A DNA stretch of 64,000 nucleotides from Cupriavidus oxalaticus (GTDB lineage Bacteria > Pseudomonadota > Gammaproteobacteria > Burkholderiales > Burkholderiaceae), in the NCBI RefSeq assembly GCF_004768545.1, contig NZ_CP038636.1:186001-250000 (forward strand), in the 5' to 3' direction. Positions within the stretch are counted from its first letter, which is position 1, and every line of letters starts with the position of its first letter. The notes beneath the pieces were generated by a model, which worked only from the letters and a program-made list of their open reading frames with translations, was not told where the DNA came from and made no database searches. The translations under genes and the position numbers were made by a program. Below, piece by piece: positions 18,768-27,497 of the stretch.

Positions 18768-18805
18768 GGGGTCGCTTCAGAAAACGGAAAATTTTGCACG
18801 CTAAG
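18768..18805 (+). repeat. Solitary 38-bp Tn3-family terminal inverted repeat
   Basis: Begins GGGGTCGCTTCAGAAAACGG and ends GCACGCTAAG, exactly 38 bases, the canonical size and end sequence of Tn3-family ends. The GGGG end faces left, so the element extended to the right. No partner end or matching transposase is in the window, and it differs from the ends of the Tn3-family element at 29.1 kb. A near-perfect palindrome, TAGCGCCCG-C-CGGGCGCTA, lies at 18813-18831, just inside it. Confidence 0.85.
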
Positions 18806-19036
18806 CGATCGCTAGCGCCCGCCGGGCGCTAACTACCGGGCGACGAACCTGACCCATAGAATTCGGAGATAGTCCCTTCACTTCCGAGCCAGCTGCGGTC
18901 GCGCCGGAGGCACAGGTTCTACCTGGCGCGCCCCTTCCACGCCAGTCGTCGTGTCGGGCCGTCGACCGTCTGCTCTTACCCCGACACCACCTAGCGCCCT
19001 CCAACCTGCATCGCGTGGACCGGCGTTGGGGCCAAC

Positions 19037-19207
19037 ATCTGCGGCCTCACGGCGCAGGATGTTCACCTCAAAGCCTTTTGCGTTCACTGCGGTAAAGCGT
19101 TGATCATCCCGAATCTCGAAGGTTCTATCTACCTTGCGTAGAACGTCTAGCATCGAGAGGTCCAAGTTCTTCATTCTTCCAGCACGTAGCTTCCCGCCTT
19201 GTGGGGG
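19037..19207 (-). pseudogene. Nucleotidyltransferase-like (NTP_transf_8/GSII) fragment
   Basis: Minus-strand fragment reading MLDVLRKVDRTFEIRDDQRF then TAVNAKGFEVNILRREAAD. This matches the conserved centre of NTP_transf_8 proteins (leucine-rich helix, D-x-T-F, A-x-N-x-x-G-F-x-V-x-x-x-R). Homology is lost after REAAD at about 19037 and upstream of about 19207, so only around 55 of some 350 residues remain. Low-complexity frames continue on both sides. Confidence 0.55.
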
Positions 19208-19481
19208 GAGTGCAGTGATGCCATGGTGATCTCCTTTCTTGCGAAGGTAGCTCAAGTCTGCACTTCGTTGGGTAATCGCTGACCGATGCCATTTCGGTCG
19301 TCCGTGGCTTCAGAAAGCTGTCCCTGAAGTTCTAGAAGGTGGGCCCACTTGGCTTCCAACTGAACGCGACCGCCGAGTTGCGCAACCGCCAGGATGCCTT
19401 CTGTGTCGGCTTGCGCACAGAACGCCTGCCGCACGCGCCGCAAAACTACTTCGAATCTGTCCAACCCGCCAGGAGGCACGG

Positions 19482-19703
19482 ATGAAACAAGTATCACTAA
19501 CCATTCCAGAAATTGGATTGATTGCCGGAACACGGGCGGCAGGCGGTGCGGGCCTCGCACTGTTGCTCAGCGACCGAATGAATCCGGAACAACGCCGCGC
19601 CATCGGCTGGACGCTGCTCGCTGTAGCGGTCATCACTACAGTGCCGTTGGTCGCGCAAGTGTTTGGGAAACGTCAGCCATACAAGAGCCCCGACGAGAAG
19701 TGA
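19482..19703 (+). CDS. Small membrane protein, 73 aa
   Basis: Preceded by a strong ribosome site (AGGAGG, 7 bases). The sequence has a glycine/alanine-rich N-terminal amphipathic segment (GLIAGTRAAGGAGLALLLSD) and one clear membrane helix (AIGWTLLAVAVITTVPLVAQVF) followed by a basic tail. Similar small proteins of unknown function occur in Burkholderiales. It lies inside the scar region to the right of the solitary transposon end and is intact. Confidence 0.75.
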   Translation: MKQVSLTIPEIGLIAGTRAAGGAGLALLLSDRMNPEQRRAIGWTLLAVAVITTVPLVAQVFGKRQPYKSPDEK

Positions 19704-20018
19704 AGTAATGGTGCGAGGGCCAAATCGAATTGGCCAGCGCCTCAGCGGGCCGAGTCTGCCGGACTCTTGATAGGGCGACGGGCCGATGCTGGCCTGCAAG
19801 CGCACTACAAATCCCGTGCGCAGGGATCTGTCGAGCAGCGGCGTGCCGATCAGGGATCAGGATCGTAACTCCGCACCCGCTCGGACACCGCAGATTGCAG
19901 GCATGACGAAGAAGTGGCGACAGTGCATGTCCGAGTCAGCGGCGTGGGGGGGGACGCTCAACGGTGGCGAGGGCAGCGACCTGCCCGGACCGATGCCCGC
20001 GTCACGAATTTTCGCTGT
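19704..20018. other. Intergenic stretch
   Basis: 315 bases between the small membrane protein gene and a Bug remnant. No supported coding frame, RNA or repeat was seen. Confidence 0.4.
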
Positions 20019-20330
20019 TTATAGCTCCAGCTGAGCCCGCACGAACTCCGTGGCTTGCTGCGGAGGCACATATGCTGGCTCGCTCCCCAGGCGGGCAATG
20101 TGCTCTCTGATGTTGGGCAAAGCCAGGGCCTGCTCAATGGCGGCACTTTGCCGCTGATTGATCGCGTGCGGCGTACTGGCCGGCGCGGAGAATGCCCAGG
20201 CGATGGTTTCCATGCCTGCCAACGCCCCCGGGGTGCCGCGCGGCAATGAGGCGCGTGGAGCCGGAAGCCTTGCCGTCACCGCGCGTTCGGCCTTGCAGGC
20301 GGCAAGGATTTGGCTCAGGACGTCATGCGG
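20019..20330 (-). pseudogene. Bug/TctC substrate-binding protein, C-terminal remnant
   Basis: About 75 residues typical of the end of Bug proteins: GMETIAWAFSAPASTPHAIN, then AAIEQALALPNIREHIARLG and PQQATEFVRAQLEL. The N-terminal three quarters are missing, and the upstream frame (LPAPRASLPRGTPGALAG) is only loosely alignable. It sits downstream of the M20 hydrolase gene on the same strand, so it may have been the last gene of that operon. Confidence 0.7.
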
Positions 20331-20438
20331 TCCGGGATCCCATCGCCGGGAAAATGGGGCGCGACGTCTGCGTACTTCCACGACCACTAAGCCATGGGAC
20401 TGACCGGCCAGTCGACGTACCTGGCCGGCGTTGTCTCG

Positions 20439-21599
20439 TCAGGCCATTTCCAACACCAGGTTGCGATAGATCTCCCGCGCCCCCTCCAGTTGTTCCAGGG
20501 CGATCGATTCATCGATGGTATGCGCATCCTCCTCGCATCCCGGCCCTAGGCCGATGGTCGGAATATGGCGGCGGCCGGCGGATTCGGAGCCGTTCGTGCA
20601 GAATGCCCAGCTCCCGACCTGCGGTGAGCGGCCGGCCTGCGCGATTGCGCGGACGGCGGCTTGCACGAGCGGGGCGCTGTCCGGCTGCTGCCATGCCGGT
20701 AGCCAGCGGTTCGGTCGCGCCGATTCGCCGGTAAAGGTTCGCACCTCATCGTCTGACACGGCCAGCGAGAAGTTGTGCAGACCGGCGGCACGCAGGCAGG
20801 CGTCGATCTGACCGAGGACGTCTTCCCGCGTCTCGCCGTCGAGAGTCCGGCGGTCGAAGCGAATGGTGGTGGACGTCGGGATCATCGAGATCGACGGATA
20901 GGGCGACGAGACGATGTCCGTCGGCACGAGCAGCGCAGCGCCAAGCACCGGGTCGGTCGGCAGTTGCAGTCCTTCCAGCACGGTTAGCGCGCGCGCGGCG
21001 GTATTCAGCGGATTGACACCGAGGTGGGGCGTCGCCGCATGCGCCGGTTTGCCGTGGAAGGTCAACTGGATCTCAAGCCGGCCCTTTTGTCCCGTCTTGA
21101 CCTGCAGTTTCGACGGTTCGCAGATGACCACCGCCGCGGGATTGCACCGGCCTAGCACCGATGCCAGCGCATGCCCTTCGATGACTTCCTCCAGCACGCT
21201 CGCGGAAACCGCGATGCGCTTGCGCAGCGGCCGTTCTCGCGCTGCCGCCGCGACGCCGCAGATTGCCGCGGCGATGCCGCCCTTCATATCGGTGCTTCCG
21301 CGCCCGTGCAGGCGACCGTCGTGGATGGTGCCGCTGAACGGGTCGAAGTGCCACTGGCCTGTGACCGGCACGACGTCCATATGGCCGTCGAACAGCAGCA
21401 TCACGTCTGCGTCGTCGGGGCCGATCAGCCCGAGCACGCTGCCGTTGCGATCCATCGTTACCGATGTGAAGCCGGCTTCGGACATGCGGCGCATCAGCAG
21501 GGCGGCGAGGTCACCCTCCTGACCCGAGAGGCTGGGAATGCGTACCATTTCGCGCGCCAGCGCGGCGACGTCACTGAGATTGCTTGCTTGATCAATCAT
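20439..21599 (-). CDS. M20-family hydrolase, YgeY-like (ArgE/DapE type)
   Basis: 386 residues. Zinc ligands and catalytic residues are visible: LLFDGHMDVVP, HGRGSTDMKGG and the general-base Glu in ASVLEEVIEG. The dimerisation domain includes KGRLEIQLTFHGKPAHAATP, and a C-terminal His lies in GCEEDAHTIDE. Closest in feel to YgeY, the hydrolase found next to diaminopropionate ammonia-lyase in E. coli. It hydrolyses an amide bond in the cytoplasm; the true substrate is unknown. Last intact gene of the six-gene operon, 18 bases after the MFS gene. Confidence 0.88.
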   Translation of the reverse strand: MIDQASNLSDVAALAREMVRIPSLSGQEGDLAALLMRRMSEAGFTSVTMDRNGSVLGLIGPDDADVMLLFDGHMDVVPVTGQWHFDPFSGTIHDGRLHGRGSTDMKGGIAAAICGVAAAARERPLRKRIAVSASVLEEVIEGHALASVLGRCNPAAVVICEPSKLQVKTGQKGRLEIQLTFHGKPAHAATPHLGVNPLNTAARALTVLEGLQLPTDPVLGAALLVPTDIVSSPYPSISMIPTSTTIRFDRRTLDGETREDVLGQIDACLRAAGLHNFSLAVSDDEVRTFTGESARPNRWLPAWQQPDSAPLVQAAVRAIAQAGRSPQVGSWAFCTNGSESAGRRHIPTIGLGPGCEEDAHTIDESIALEQLEGAREIYRNLVLEMA

Positions 21600-21617
21600 G
21601 TCGAATTTCTCTTGTCG

Positions 21618-22967
21618 TCAGCGGTTGACCAGCGTGGCCGGCACACGAAGCACCAGCATTGCGCCGATCACGGTGAAGGAGGCGAGGAAGTACATACCCC
21701 AGTCGGTCGAGCCGGTCAGGTCCTTGATCCAGCCGATCGCGTAGGGGCTGGCGAAGGCAGCGAGGCCGGCGAAGGAGTTGATCGCCGCGATGCCGGCTGC
21801 CGCGCTGCGGCCTTCGAGAAATGCGGTCGGCAGGCTCCAGAACAACGGCGAGCAGACCATGCAGCCCGCCGCTGCCACCGACAGCATCGCCACCGCGAGC
21901 ATGGGGTTGTGGCTGAACAGCGTGCTGAGCGCCAGCCCGGTGCCGCCGACGAGGAACGGCACCACCATGTGCCAGCGCCGCTCGCGCGTCCGGTCCGAAT
22001 GACGGCACACCAGGATCATCGACACCACCGCGAACGCGTTCGGGATCGCCGTCAGCAGTCCCACGTCCAGCAGCGAGACAACGCCCGTCGAGCGGATCAC
22101 CGACGGAATCCAGAACGCCAGGCCCGACAGGCTGGAGACCGTGCAGTAGCAGATCAGCGCCATGTGGATCACGCGGCGATCCCGGAACAGCTTCAGTAGC
22201 GACACGTGCTCGACCTTGGCCGCTTTTTCTGCCGCAACGTTTTGCGCAAGGCGGTTTTTCTCGGCCGCGCTCAGCCACTGCGCGTCGGCGATGCGGTCGT
22301 CGAGATACCACACCACGGCAAGCCCTAGCACGATCGATGGAATCGCCTCGAGCAGGAACATCCATTGCCAGCCGGCAAAGCCGTAGTGGTTGTGCATGCT
22401 CTCCATGATCCAGCCGGACAGGGGCCCGCCGAGGATGCCGGCCATTGGCACCGCGGTCATGAATACCGCAATGACCGCCCCGCGACGGTGCGAAGGGAAC
22501 CAGTAGGTGAGGTACAGGATGATGCCGGGATAGAAGCCGGCCTCGGCGGCGCCGAGCAGGAAGCGCAGAATGTAGAACTGCGTCGGCGTTTTCGTCAGCG
22601 CCATGCAGGCCGAGATGCAGGCCCACAAGATCATGATGCGCGCCAGCGTCTTCTTCGCCCCGATGCGGTGCATGAGAACGTTGCTCGGGACTTCGAACAG
22701 GAAGTAGCCGATGAAGAAGATGCCGGCGCCGAGACCGTACACGGTATCGCTGAACTTCAACTGGTCCAGCATCTGGAGCTTGGCGAAGCCGACGTTGACG
22801 CGGTCAAGGAAGGCTGCCACGTAGCAGGCCATCAGGAAAGGCAGCAGTCGCCAGGCCACCTTGCGGTACAGCGCGTGGTCGTGCGCTTCCATCGTGTCCG
22901 ACGTCCCGGTGTTCGGGATTGTGGCCGGGGTGCGCAGCGGCTGCGCAGAGTGCAGGGAATCGCTCAC
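21618..22967 (-). CDS. MFS transporter, anion:cation symporter (ACS) family
   Basis: 449 residues with 12 predicted helices. The ACS signature reads FLDRVNVGFAKLQML after helix 1. FFIGYFLFEVPSNVLMHRIGA is helix 2 plus motif A, and RFLLGAAEAGFYPGIILYLT is helix 4 with the GFYPG motif. Such carriers import organic acids or ureido acids with protons. GTG at 22967 is taken as the start because AAGGAGG lies 7 bases upstream; 23000 would be 11 codons longer without a ribosome site. Presumed importer for the substrate of this operon. Confidence 0.93.
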   Translation of the reverse strand: MSDSLHSAQPLRTPATIPNTGTSDTMEAHDHALYRKVAWRLLPFLMACYVAAFLDRVNVGFAKLQMLDQLKFSDTVYGLGAGIFFIGYFLFEVPSNVLMHRIGAKKTLARIMILWACISACMALTKTPTQFYILRFLLGAAEAGFYPGIILYLTYWFPSHRRGAVIAVFMTAVPMAGILGGPLSGWIMESMHNHYGFAGWQWMFLLEAIPSIVLGLAVVWYLDDRIADAQWLSAAEKNRLAQNVAAEKAAKVEHVSLLKLFRDRRVIHMALICYCTVSSLSGLAFWIPSVIRSTGVVSLLDVGLLTAIPNAFAVVSMILVCRHSDRTRERRWHMVVPFLVGGTGLALSTLFSHNPMLAVAMLSVAAAGCMVCSPLFWSLPTAFLEGRSAAAGIAAINSFAGLAAFASPYAIGWIKDLTGSTDWGMYFLASFTVIGAMLVLRVPATLVNR

Positions 22968-23078
22968 TATGTTCCTCCTTTGGATTTGGTGAGACAACAA
23001 CGCCCCCTGCCGGCGCCCGGAAGCGCCTGCATCACGTTATTTTTTATGGATTCGGGAAGGGGGCGGGAAAGGTGCCGG

Positions 23079-24023
23079 CTACGCGGCCACGGCTTGCGGC
23101 GGCGTGGCGCCCCGCTGGCTGGTGATGCGGCCGTAGGCCTCCGGCCGGCGGTGCCGGTCGAAGTTGAACGTCGTGGTCTTGTACGACTGGCACAGGTCAA
23201 GGTCGCAGCGCGCGATGGCCAGCTCGTCGCCCTTGGTCGAGCAGGCCGCGACGATCTCGCCGGACGGCGCGATGATGCAGGTGCCGCCGATCATCTCGCA
23301 GCCTTCCTCCTTGCCGGCCTTCGCCACGCCGACCACCCAGGTGCCGTTCTGGTAGGCGCCGGCCTGCATCACCAGGTGGTTGTGGAACATCGACAGGTCG
23401 TCGTGCTCCGGCGCGGGCGGGTTGTGCACGGGCGTGTTGTAGCCGAGCAGGATCATTTCGGCGCCCTGCAGGCCCATCACGCGGTAGGTCTCGGACCAGC
23501 GGCGGTCGTTGCACAGCGCCATGCCCATCACGCCGCCAAACGCCTGCCAGACGCCGAAGTCGTCGCCCGGCTCGAAGTAGCGCTTCTCGAGGTGCTGGAA
23601 GGCGCGCCACGGCTCATGCTGGTCGTGGCCGGGCAGATGCACCTTGCGGTATTTGCCGGCGATCTTGCCGTCGCGGCCGACGAGGATGGCGGTGTTGTAG
23701 CGGCGCTCGACGCCGCCCTCGACTGCCAGTTCCGCGTAGCCGAGGTAGAAGCCGATGCCGAGCCGCGCGGCGGTCTCGAACAGGACGCGGGTCTCGGGGC
23801 CGGGCATCTCGCGCTCGTAGAACGCGTTGAGTTCCTCGGGATCTTCCATGTACCAGCGCGGGAAGAACGTGGTCAGCGCCAGCTCGGGGAACACCACGAG
23901 GTGGCAGCCCATCTCGTGGCCGTGGTGCAGGTGGGCGAGCAAGCGGGCGACGACGTCGCGGCGCGAATCGCTGCGCTGGATGGGGCCGAGCTGGGCTGCG
24001 GCGACGTGGACGAAGCGGGACAT
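23079..24023 (-). CDS. N-carbamoyl-D-amino acid hydrolase (D-carbamoylase), nitrilase superfamily
   Basis: 314 residues. The Glu-Lys-Cys triad is visible: FPELALTTFFPRW, KYRKVHLPGH and MALCNDRRWSETYRVMGLQG. Long blocks typical of Agrobacterium D-carbamoylase are present, including RYFEPGDDFGVWQAFGG, MFHNHLVMQAGAYQNGTWVV and FNFDRHRRPE. The reaction is N-carbamoyl-D-amino acid to D-amino acid plus CO2 and ammonia, in the cytoplasm. No hydantoinase gene lies nearby, so the carbamoyl compound itself is probably the imported substrate. Located 30 bases downstream of the L-type carbamoylase gene. Confidence 0.9.
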   Translation of the reverse strand: MSRFVHVAAAQLGPIQRSDSRRDVVARLLAHLHHGHEMGCHLVVFPELALTTFFPRWYMEDPEELNAFYEREMPGPETRVLFETAARLGIGFYLGYAELAVEGGVERRYNTAILVGRDGKIAGKYRKVHLPGHDQHEPWRAFQHLEKRYFEPGDDFGVWQAFGGVMGMALCNDRRWSETYRVMGLQGAEMILLGYNTPVHNPPAPEHDDLSMFHNHLVMQAGAYQNGTWVVGVAKAGKEEGCEMIGGTCIIAPSGEIVAACSTKGDELAIARCDLDLCQSYKTTTFNFDRHRRPEAYGRITSQRGATPPQAVAA

Positions 24024-24053
24024 GATAGGGTGTCTCCAATTATGCGGTAAGTG

Positions 24054-25301
24054 TCATGCGGCCAGCTCGAGCATCAGGTCGAGGAGCACGTTGGCGCCGG
24101 CCTGGATGTCGTGGTCGTAGGTCAGTTCGGCGACGTTGTGCGACAGGCCGCCCACGCTCGGCACGAATATCATGCCGGCGGGGCACATGCGGGCGAGCAT
24201 CTGTGCGTCATGGCCGGCGCCGCTCGGCATGCGCCGCACGCTGTGGCCGCGGCGGCGCGCGATGGCCTCGACGCGGGCGACCATGCCCTCGTCGAACGCC
24301 ACCGGCGCGAAGTCAGCCAGCGTGCGGTGGGTGAGGCGCACGCCCTCGGCCTTCGCCGTGTCCTGCGCGTAGGCCTGCGTGCGCTGCACGGCGTCGGCGA
24401 GCGACGCGCCGTCGGTATTGCGCAGGTCGACGGTGAACACCGCGCGATTCGGAATCACATTGACCAGATTCGGGAAAAACTGCACCTGTCCGACCGTCGC
24501 GAGCTGCGCGCTGCCAAGCTCGCGCGACAGGTCCCGCACGAAGCAGGCGATCCGCGCGGCGACGAGGCCGGCGTCGTGGCGCAGCCGCATTGGCGTGGTG
24601 CCGGCATGGTTGGACGTGCCTTCGACGGTGAACTCGGTCCAGTGGATGCCTTGCACGCCGGTGACCGCGCCGATGGTGATGTCCTCATGCTCCAGCACCG
24701 GTCCCTGCTCCACGTGCAGTTCCACGAAGGCATGGACGCGGTTGCGGCCCACCGGCGCCGGTCCGGCATAGCCGATCCGGGCGAGGTTCTCGCCGACCGT
24801 GGTGCCGTCGATGCCGCGCGTATCCAGCGCCTGCCGCAGCGGAAGGTCGCCCTGGAACACCAGGCTGCCCATCATGTCGGGGGCGAAGCGCGCGCCTTCC
24901 TCATTGGTGAAAAAGGCCACTGCCAGCGGACGACGCGTGACAATGCCGGCGTCGCCGAGCGCCGCCATGACCTCCAGGCCAGCGAGCACACCGAGATTGC
25001 CGTCGTAGCGGCCGCCGGTGCGGACGGTGTCGATGTGCGAGCCGGTCATCACGGGCGGGAGGTCTTCGCGGCCGGCACGTACGCCGACCACGTTGCCGAT
25101 GCCGTCGATGCTGACCGACAAGCCCAGCTCGCGCATCCACGACACCACGAGATCGCGCCCGGCACCGTCCTCGTCGGTCAGAGCGAGCCTGCAGACGCCG
25201 CCGCCGTCGATGGCACCCACTTCGCCGAGTGCGGCGATCCGGCGCAGCAGGCGGGGCAGGTCGATGCGCGCCGTCTGTTCAAGGTCGAGGGTAGCATTCA
25301 C
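24054..25301 (-). CDS. Zn-dependent N-carbamoyl-L-amino acid hydrolase / ureidopropionase family (M20C)
   Basis: 415 residues, AllC/HyuC/beta-ureidopropionase family. Metal-site motifs are MTGSHIDTVRTGGRYDGNLG, FTNEEGARFAPDMMGSL and VELHVEQGPVLE. The dimerisation domain has EGTSNHAGTTPMRLRHDA, and the last ligands are in SGAGHDAQMLA and GLSHNVAE. Releases CO2 and ammonia from N-carbamoyl amino acids of L configuration or related ureido acids. Its start overlaps the dpaL stop by 4 bases, implying translational coupling. Confidence 0.91.
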   Translation of the reverse strand: MNATLDLEQTARIDLPRLLRRIAALGEVGAIDGGGVCRLALTDEDGAGRDLVVSWMRELGLSVSIDGIGNVVGVRAGREDLPPVMTGSHIDTVRTGGRYDGNLGVLAGLEVMAALGDAGIVTRRPLAVAFFTNEEGARFAPDMMGSLVFQGDLPLRQALDTRGIDGTTVGENLARIGYAGPAPVGRNRVHAFVELHVEQGPVLEHEDITIGAVTGVQGIHWTEFTVEGTSNHAGTTPMRLRHDAGLVAARIACFVRDLSRELGSAQLATVGQVQFFPNLVNVIPNRAVFTVDLRNTDGASLADAVQRTQAYAQDTAKAEGVRLTHRTLADFAPVAFDEGMVARVEAIARRRGHSVRRMPSGAGHDAQMLARMCPAGMIFVPSVGGLSHNVAELTYDHDIQAGANVLLDLMLELAA

Positions 25302-26530
25302 GCTGCTTTCCTCACGTCTTCCGGCAGGCGGCCGACGATGCGCTCGTACAGTGCCACGTCGGTCGCGCCTTCGCTGCCGAACACCAGCACCCGGCTGGCA
25401 GCAGTCAGGCCGAGTTGTTCGCGCACGGCGGGATCGGCCATCGCACCGAGGCAGCCGGCCAGCCCCGCGACTGCCGATTCGCCGGCCACGATGGGCGTAT
25501 CGCCATAGCGGCTGTCGGCCAGGAGGCGCACGCTGTCGAGCGCGGAGGCATCATCGATGGTCAGGAAGGCATGCGCGCCGGGATGCAGGACTTCCCACGC
25601 CAGCAGCGAGACTTCGCCGCAGGCGAGGCCGGCCATCACCGTGTCGAGGTCGCCGTGGACCGCCACCGGCTTGCCGGCGCGCGCACTTTCATACAGGCAG
25701 GCGGCCTTGTCCGGCTCGACCACGATGAAGCGCGGACGCTTGTCGCCGAGCACTTCCCAGAAGTGCGCGCACACGGCGGCGGCGAGCCCACCCACGCCGC
25801 CCTGCAGGAAGACGTGGGTCGGAAGCTGGCCGTCCGGCAACTGATGCAGCGCCTCGTCGGCCATCACCGCGTAGCCCTGCATCACGTCCTTCGGGACCTC
25901 CATATAGCCTTCGTAGGAAGTGTCGGACACCACGAAGCGGCCCAGCCGCGCCGCGTCGTCGGCCGCCTGGCGCACCGAGTCGTCGTAGTTGCCGGCGGTG
26001 CGGACCACCAGCGCGCCGTATTGCTCGATGGCCGCCTTGCGGCCTTCGCTTACGGTGGCGTGAATATAGATCACGCACTGGCAACCGAAGCGCTGCGCGC
26101 CCCAGGCGACCGAGCGGCCGTGGTTGCCGTCGGTGGCGCAGGTCACGGTAATGTCGCGCACCACGTCGGCATAGCGGCCCGACAGGAGATCGTCTACCGA
26201 CACGTCGCTCACGCCTAGGCGGCTGGCGATCTCGCGCACCAGCAGGCGGCTGACAGCGTAGGCACCGCCCAGTGCCTTGAAGCTGCCCAGCCCGAAGCGG
26301 CCGCCTTCGTCCTTGTAGAGGATTTGGGCGACCCCGGCGGCACCCGCGAGGCCGTCCAGCGCGACCAGTGGCGTCGGCGCGTAGCCCGGCCAGCGGCGGA
26401 TCTGCACGGCGGCGCGGGCGAAGGCTTCACCGCCGAGCACGGCTTGCTGGCGGGCCCCGTAGGTCGCGCTGGGCGTGGCGGCCGGATTCAGGATGCTCTG
26501 CAGCTTCAAGTTGGGCAGTGGATGATTCAA
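25298..26530 (-). CDS. dpaL: Diaminopropionate ammonia-lyase
   Basis: 410 residues, fold-type II PLP enzyme. The Schiff-base Lys is in KDEGGRFGLGSFKALGGAYA. CATDGNHGRSVAWGAQRFGC is the family-specific loop, and the phosphate-binding glycine loop reads FLQGGVGGLAAAV. The C-terminal VFGSEGATD binds the cofactor ring. The family converts 2,3-diaminopropionate, in the E. coli and Salmonella enzymes both D and L forms, to pyruvate and two ammonia. Second gene of the operon, 29 bases after the RpiR regulator. It defines the likely end product of the pathway. Confidence 0.93.
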   Translation of the reverse strand: MNHPLPNLKLQSILNPAATPSATYGARQQAVLGGEAFARAAVQIRRWPGYAPTPLVALDGLAGAAGVAQILYKDEGGRFGLGSFKALGGAYAVSRLLVREIASRLGVSDVSVDDLLSGRYADVVRDITVTCATDGNHGRSVAWGAQRFGCQCVIYIHATVSEGRKAAIEQYGALVVRTAGNYDDSVRQAADDAARLGRFVVSDTSYEGYMEVPKDVMQGYAVMADEALHQLPDGQLPTHVFLQGGVGGLAAAVCAHFWEVLGDKRPRFIVVEPDKAACLYESARAGKPVAVHGDLDTVMAGLACGEVSLLAWEVLHPGAHAFLTIDDASALDSVRLLADSRYGDTPIVAGESAVAGLAGCLGAMADPAVREQLGLTAASRVLVFGSEGATDVALYERIVGRLPEDVRKAA

Positions 26531-26559
26531 GACAGTCTCCTTGGTTCCTTGGTTGGGAT

Positions 26560-27408
26560 CTAGCGATGGAGGTCGCCGTAGTGGTCATGGAGTGACTCGA
26601 TTTCTTCGAGCCTCTCGCGCGCCGTGTCGCCGAGGACCAGCGCGAGGGTTGTGCAAAGGTGGTTGATCAGGCTGACAGCGGCGACGTAGGAGTCGAATAC
26701 CGCCGCGCCGTGGTTGACGCAGCGGAGCACGACGTCGGAGCGCGCCGGCAGATCCGTCGCGCTGGGGTCGGTCAGGATCACGACCTTGGCGCCGACACGG
26801 TTGGCGTGGGCGACCATCGGCCACAGCAACGTCACACGTCGGCGGAAGTCCATCACCAGCAGTACGTCGCCAGGGCCCAGGTCGGCCAAGTCTTCGGCGA
26901 GGTTCAGGCCAGCGCCCGGCGCTAGTGTCACGCCTGGCCGCAACTGCGTTAGTAGAGCCCACGCGTATTGCGCGAGCACGCGGCCGTTGCGGAAGCCGGC
27001 GATGAAGACCCGCCGCGCGTTGGCGAATATCGCGACGGCGCGCTCGACGTCGGCCGGATTCAGGCGGTCAAATGTGTGGGCAAGGTTCTGCATGTCGTTG
27101 GCGAGGTGGCGCGCCAGCGGCGCCTGCTCGTCCGCTGGTGCTTGGACGCCGGCTAATTCATACAGCGGTGAGCCGCGGTCGGCTTCGTCGCGCTGGAGGG
27201 ACCGGACCTCGTTGAAATTCTCGTAGCCAAGGCGGCGAAAGAACCGACCGGCCGTCGCCTTGGAAACGCCAGCCTTTTGCGCCAACTCGGTCGCCGAGTA
27301 GGCCGCAAGGTTGCCGATGCACTCGAGGGTGACGGCGGCCAGGCGGCGCTCGCTTTCGGTGAGTTGGTCATGCAGCACGAGGATCTTGTCATGCAACGAT
27401 GAGGTCAT
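26560..27408 (-). CDS. RpiR/MurR-family regulator with SIS domain
   Basis: 282 residues. The N-terminal RpiR helix-turn-helix reads ELAQKAGVSKATAGRFFRRL followed by GYENFNEVRSLQ. The SIS ligand domain has RVFIAGFRNGRVLAQYAWAL and DVLLVMDFRRRV near the middle. SIS domains usually bind phospho-sugars, but amino acid and purine operons use the family too. The start is set at ATG 27408; the longer frame to 27468 runs through the operator palindromes. It heads the catabolic operon and probably controls it by autoregulation at 27422-27497. Confidence 0.91.
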   Translation of the reverse strand: MTSSLHDKILVLHDQLTESERRLAAVTLECIGNLAAYSATELAQKAGVSKATAGRFFRRLGYENFNEVRSLQRDEADRGSPLYELAGVQAPADEQAPLARHLANDMQNLAHTFDRLNPADVERAVAIFANARRVFIAGFRNGRVLAQYAWALLTQLRPGVTLAPGAGLNLAEDLADLGPGDVLLVMDFRRRVTLLWPMVAHANRVGAKVVILTDPSATDLPARSDVVLRCVNHGAAVFDSYVAAVSLINHLCTTLALVLGDTARERLEEIESLHDHYGDLHR

Positions 27409-27421
27409 GATTGGGTCCGGA

Positions 27422-27497
27422 TGAAACTTTGGTTTCAGAAATATAGGAGAATGAAACTTTGGTGTCAAACAAAATTCAGTGTGAAACTATGGTTTCA
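27422..27497. promoter_or_regulatory. Three RpiR-type operators spaced exactly 30 bp
   Basis: Palindromes TGAAAC-N4-GTTTCA at 27422-27437 (perfect), 27452-27467 (one change, GTGTCA) and 27482-27497 (perfect). Start-to-start distance is 30 bases each time, about three helical turns, so all sites face the same side of DNA. They lie 14-90 bases upstream of the RpiR gene start. TGAA...TTCA palindromes are usual for RpiR proteins; the assignment to this regulator is inference from position. Confidence 0.85.

Noticed and set aside
22365..24050. 561-codon plus-strand frame
   Set aside because: Antisense to the MFS transporter and D-carbamoylase genes; composition rich in Arg, His and Gln as expected for mirror frames in GC-rich DNA.
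24051..25508. 485-codon plus-strand frame
   Set aside because: Antisense to the L-carbamoylase gene, whose zinc ligands are all present on the other strand.
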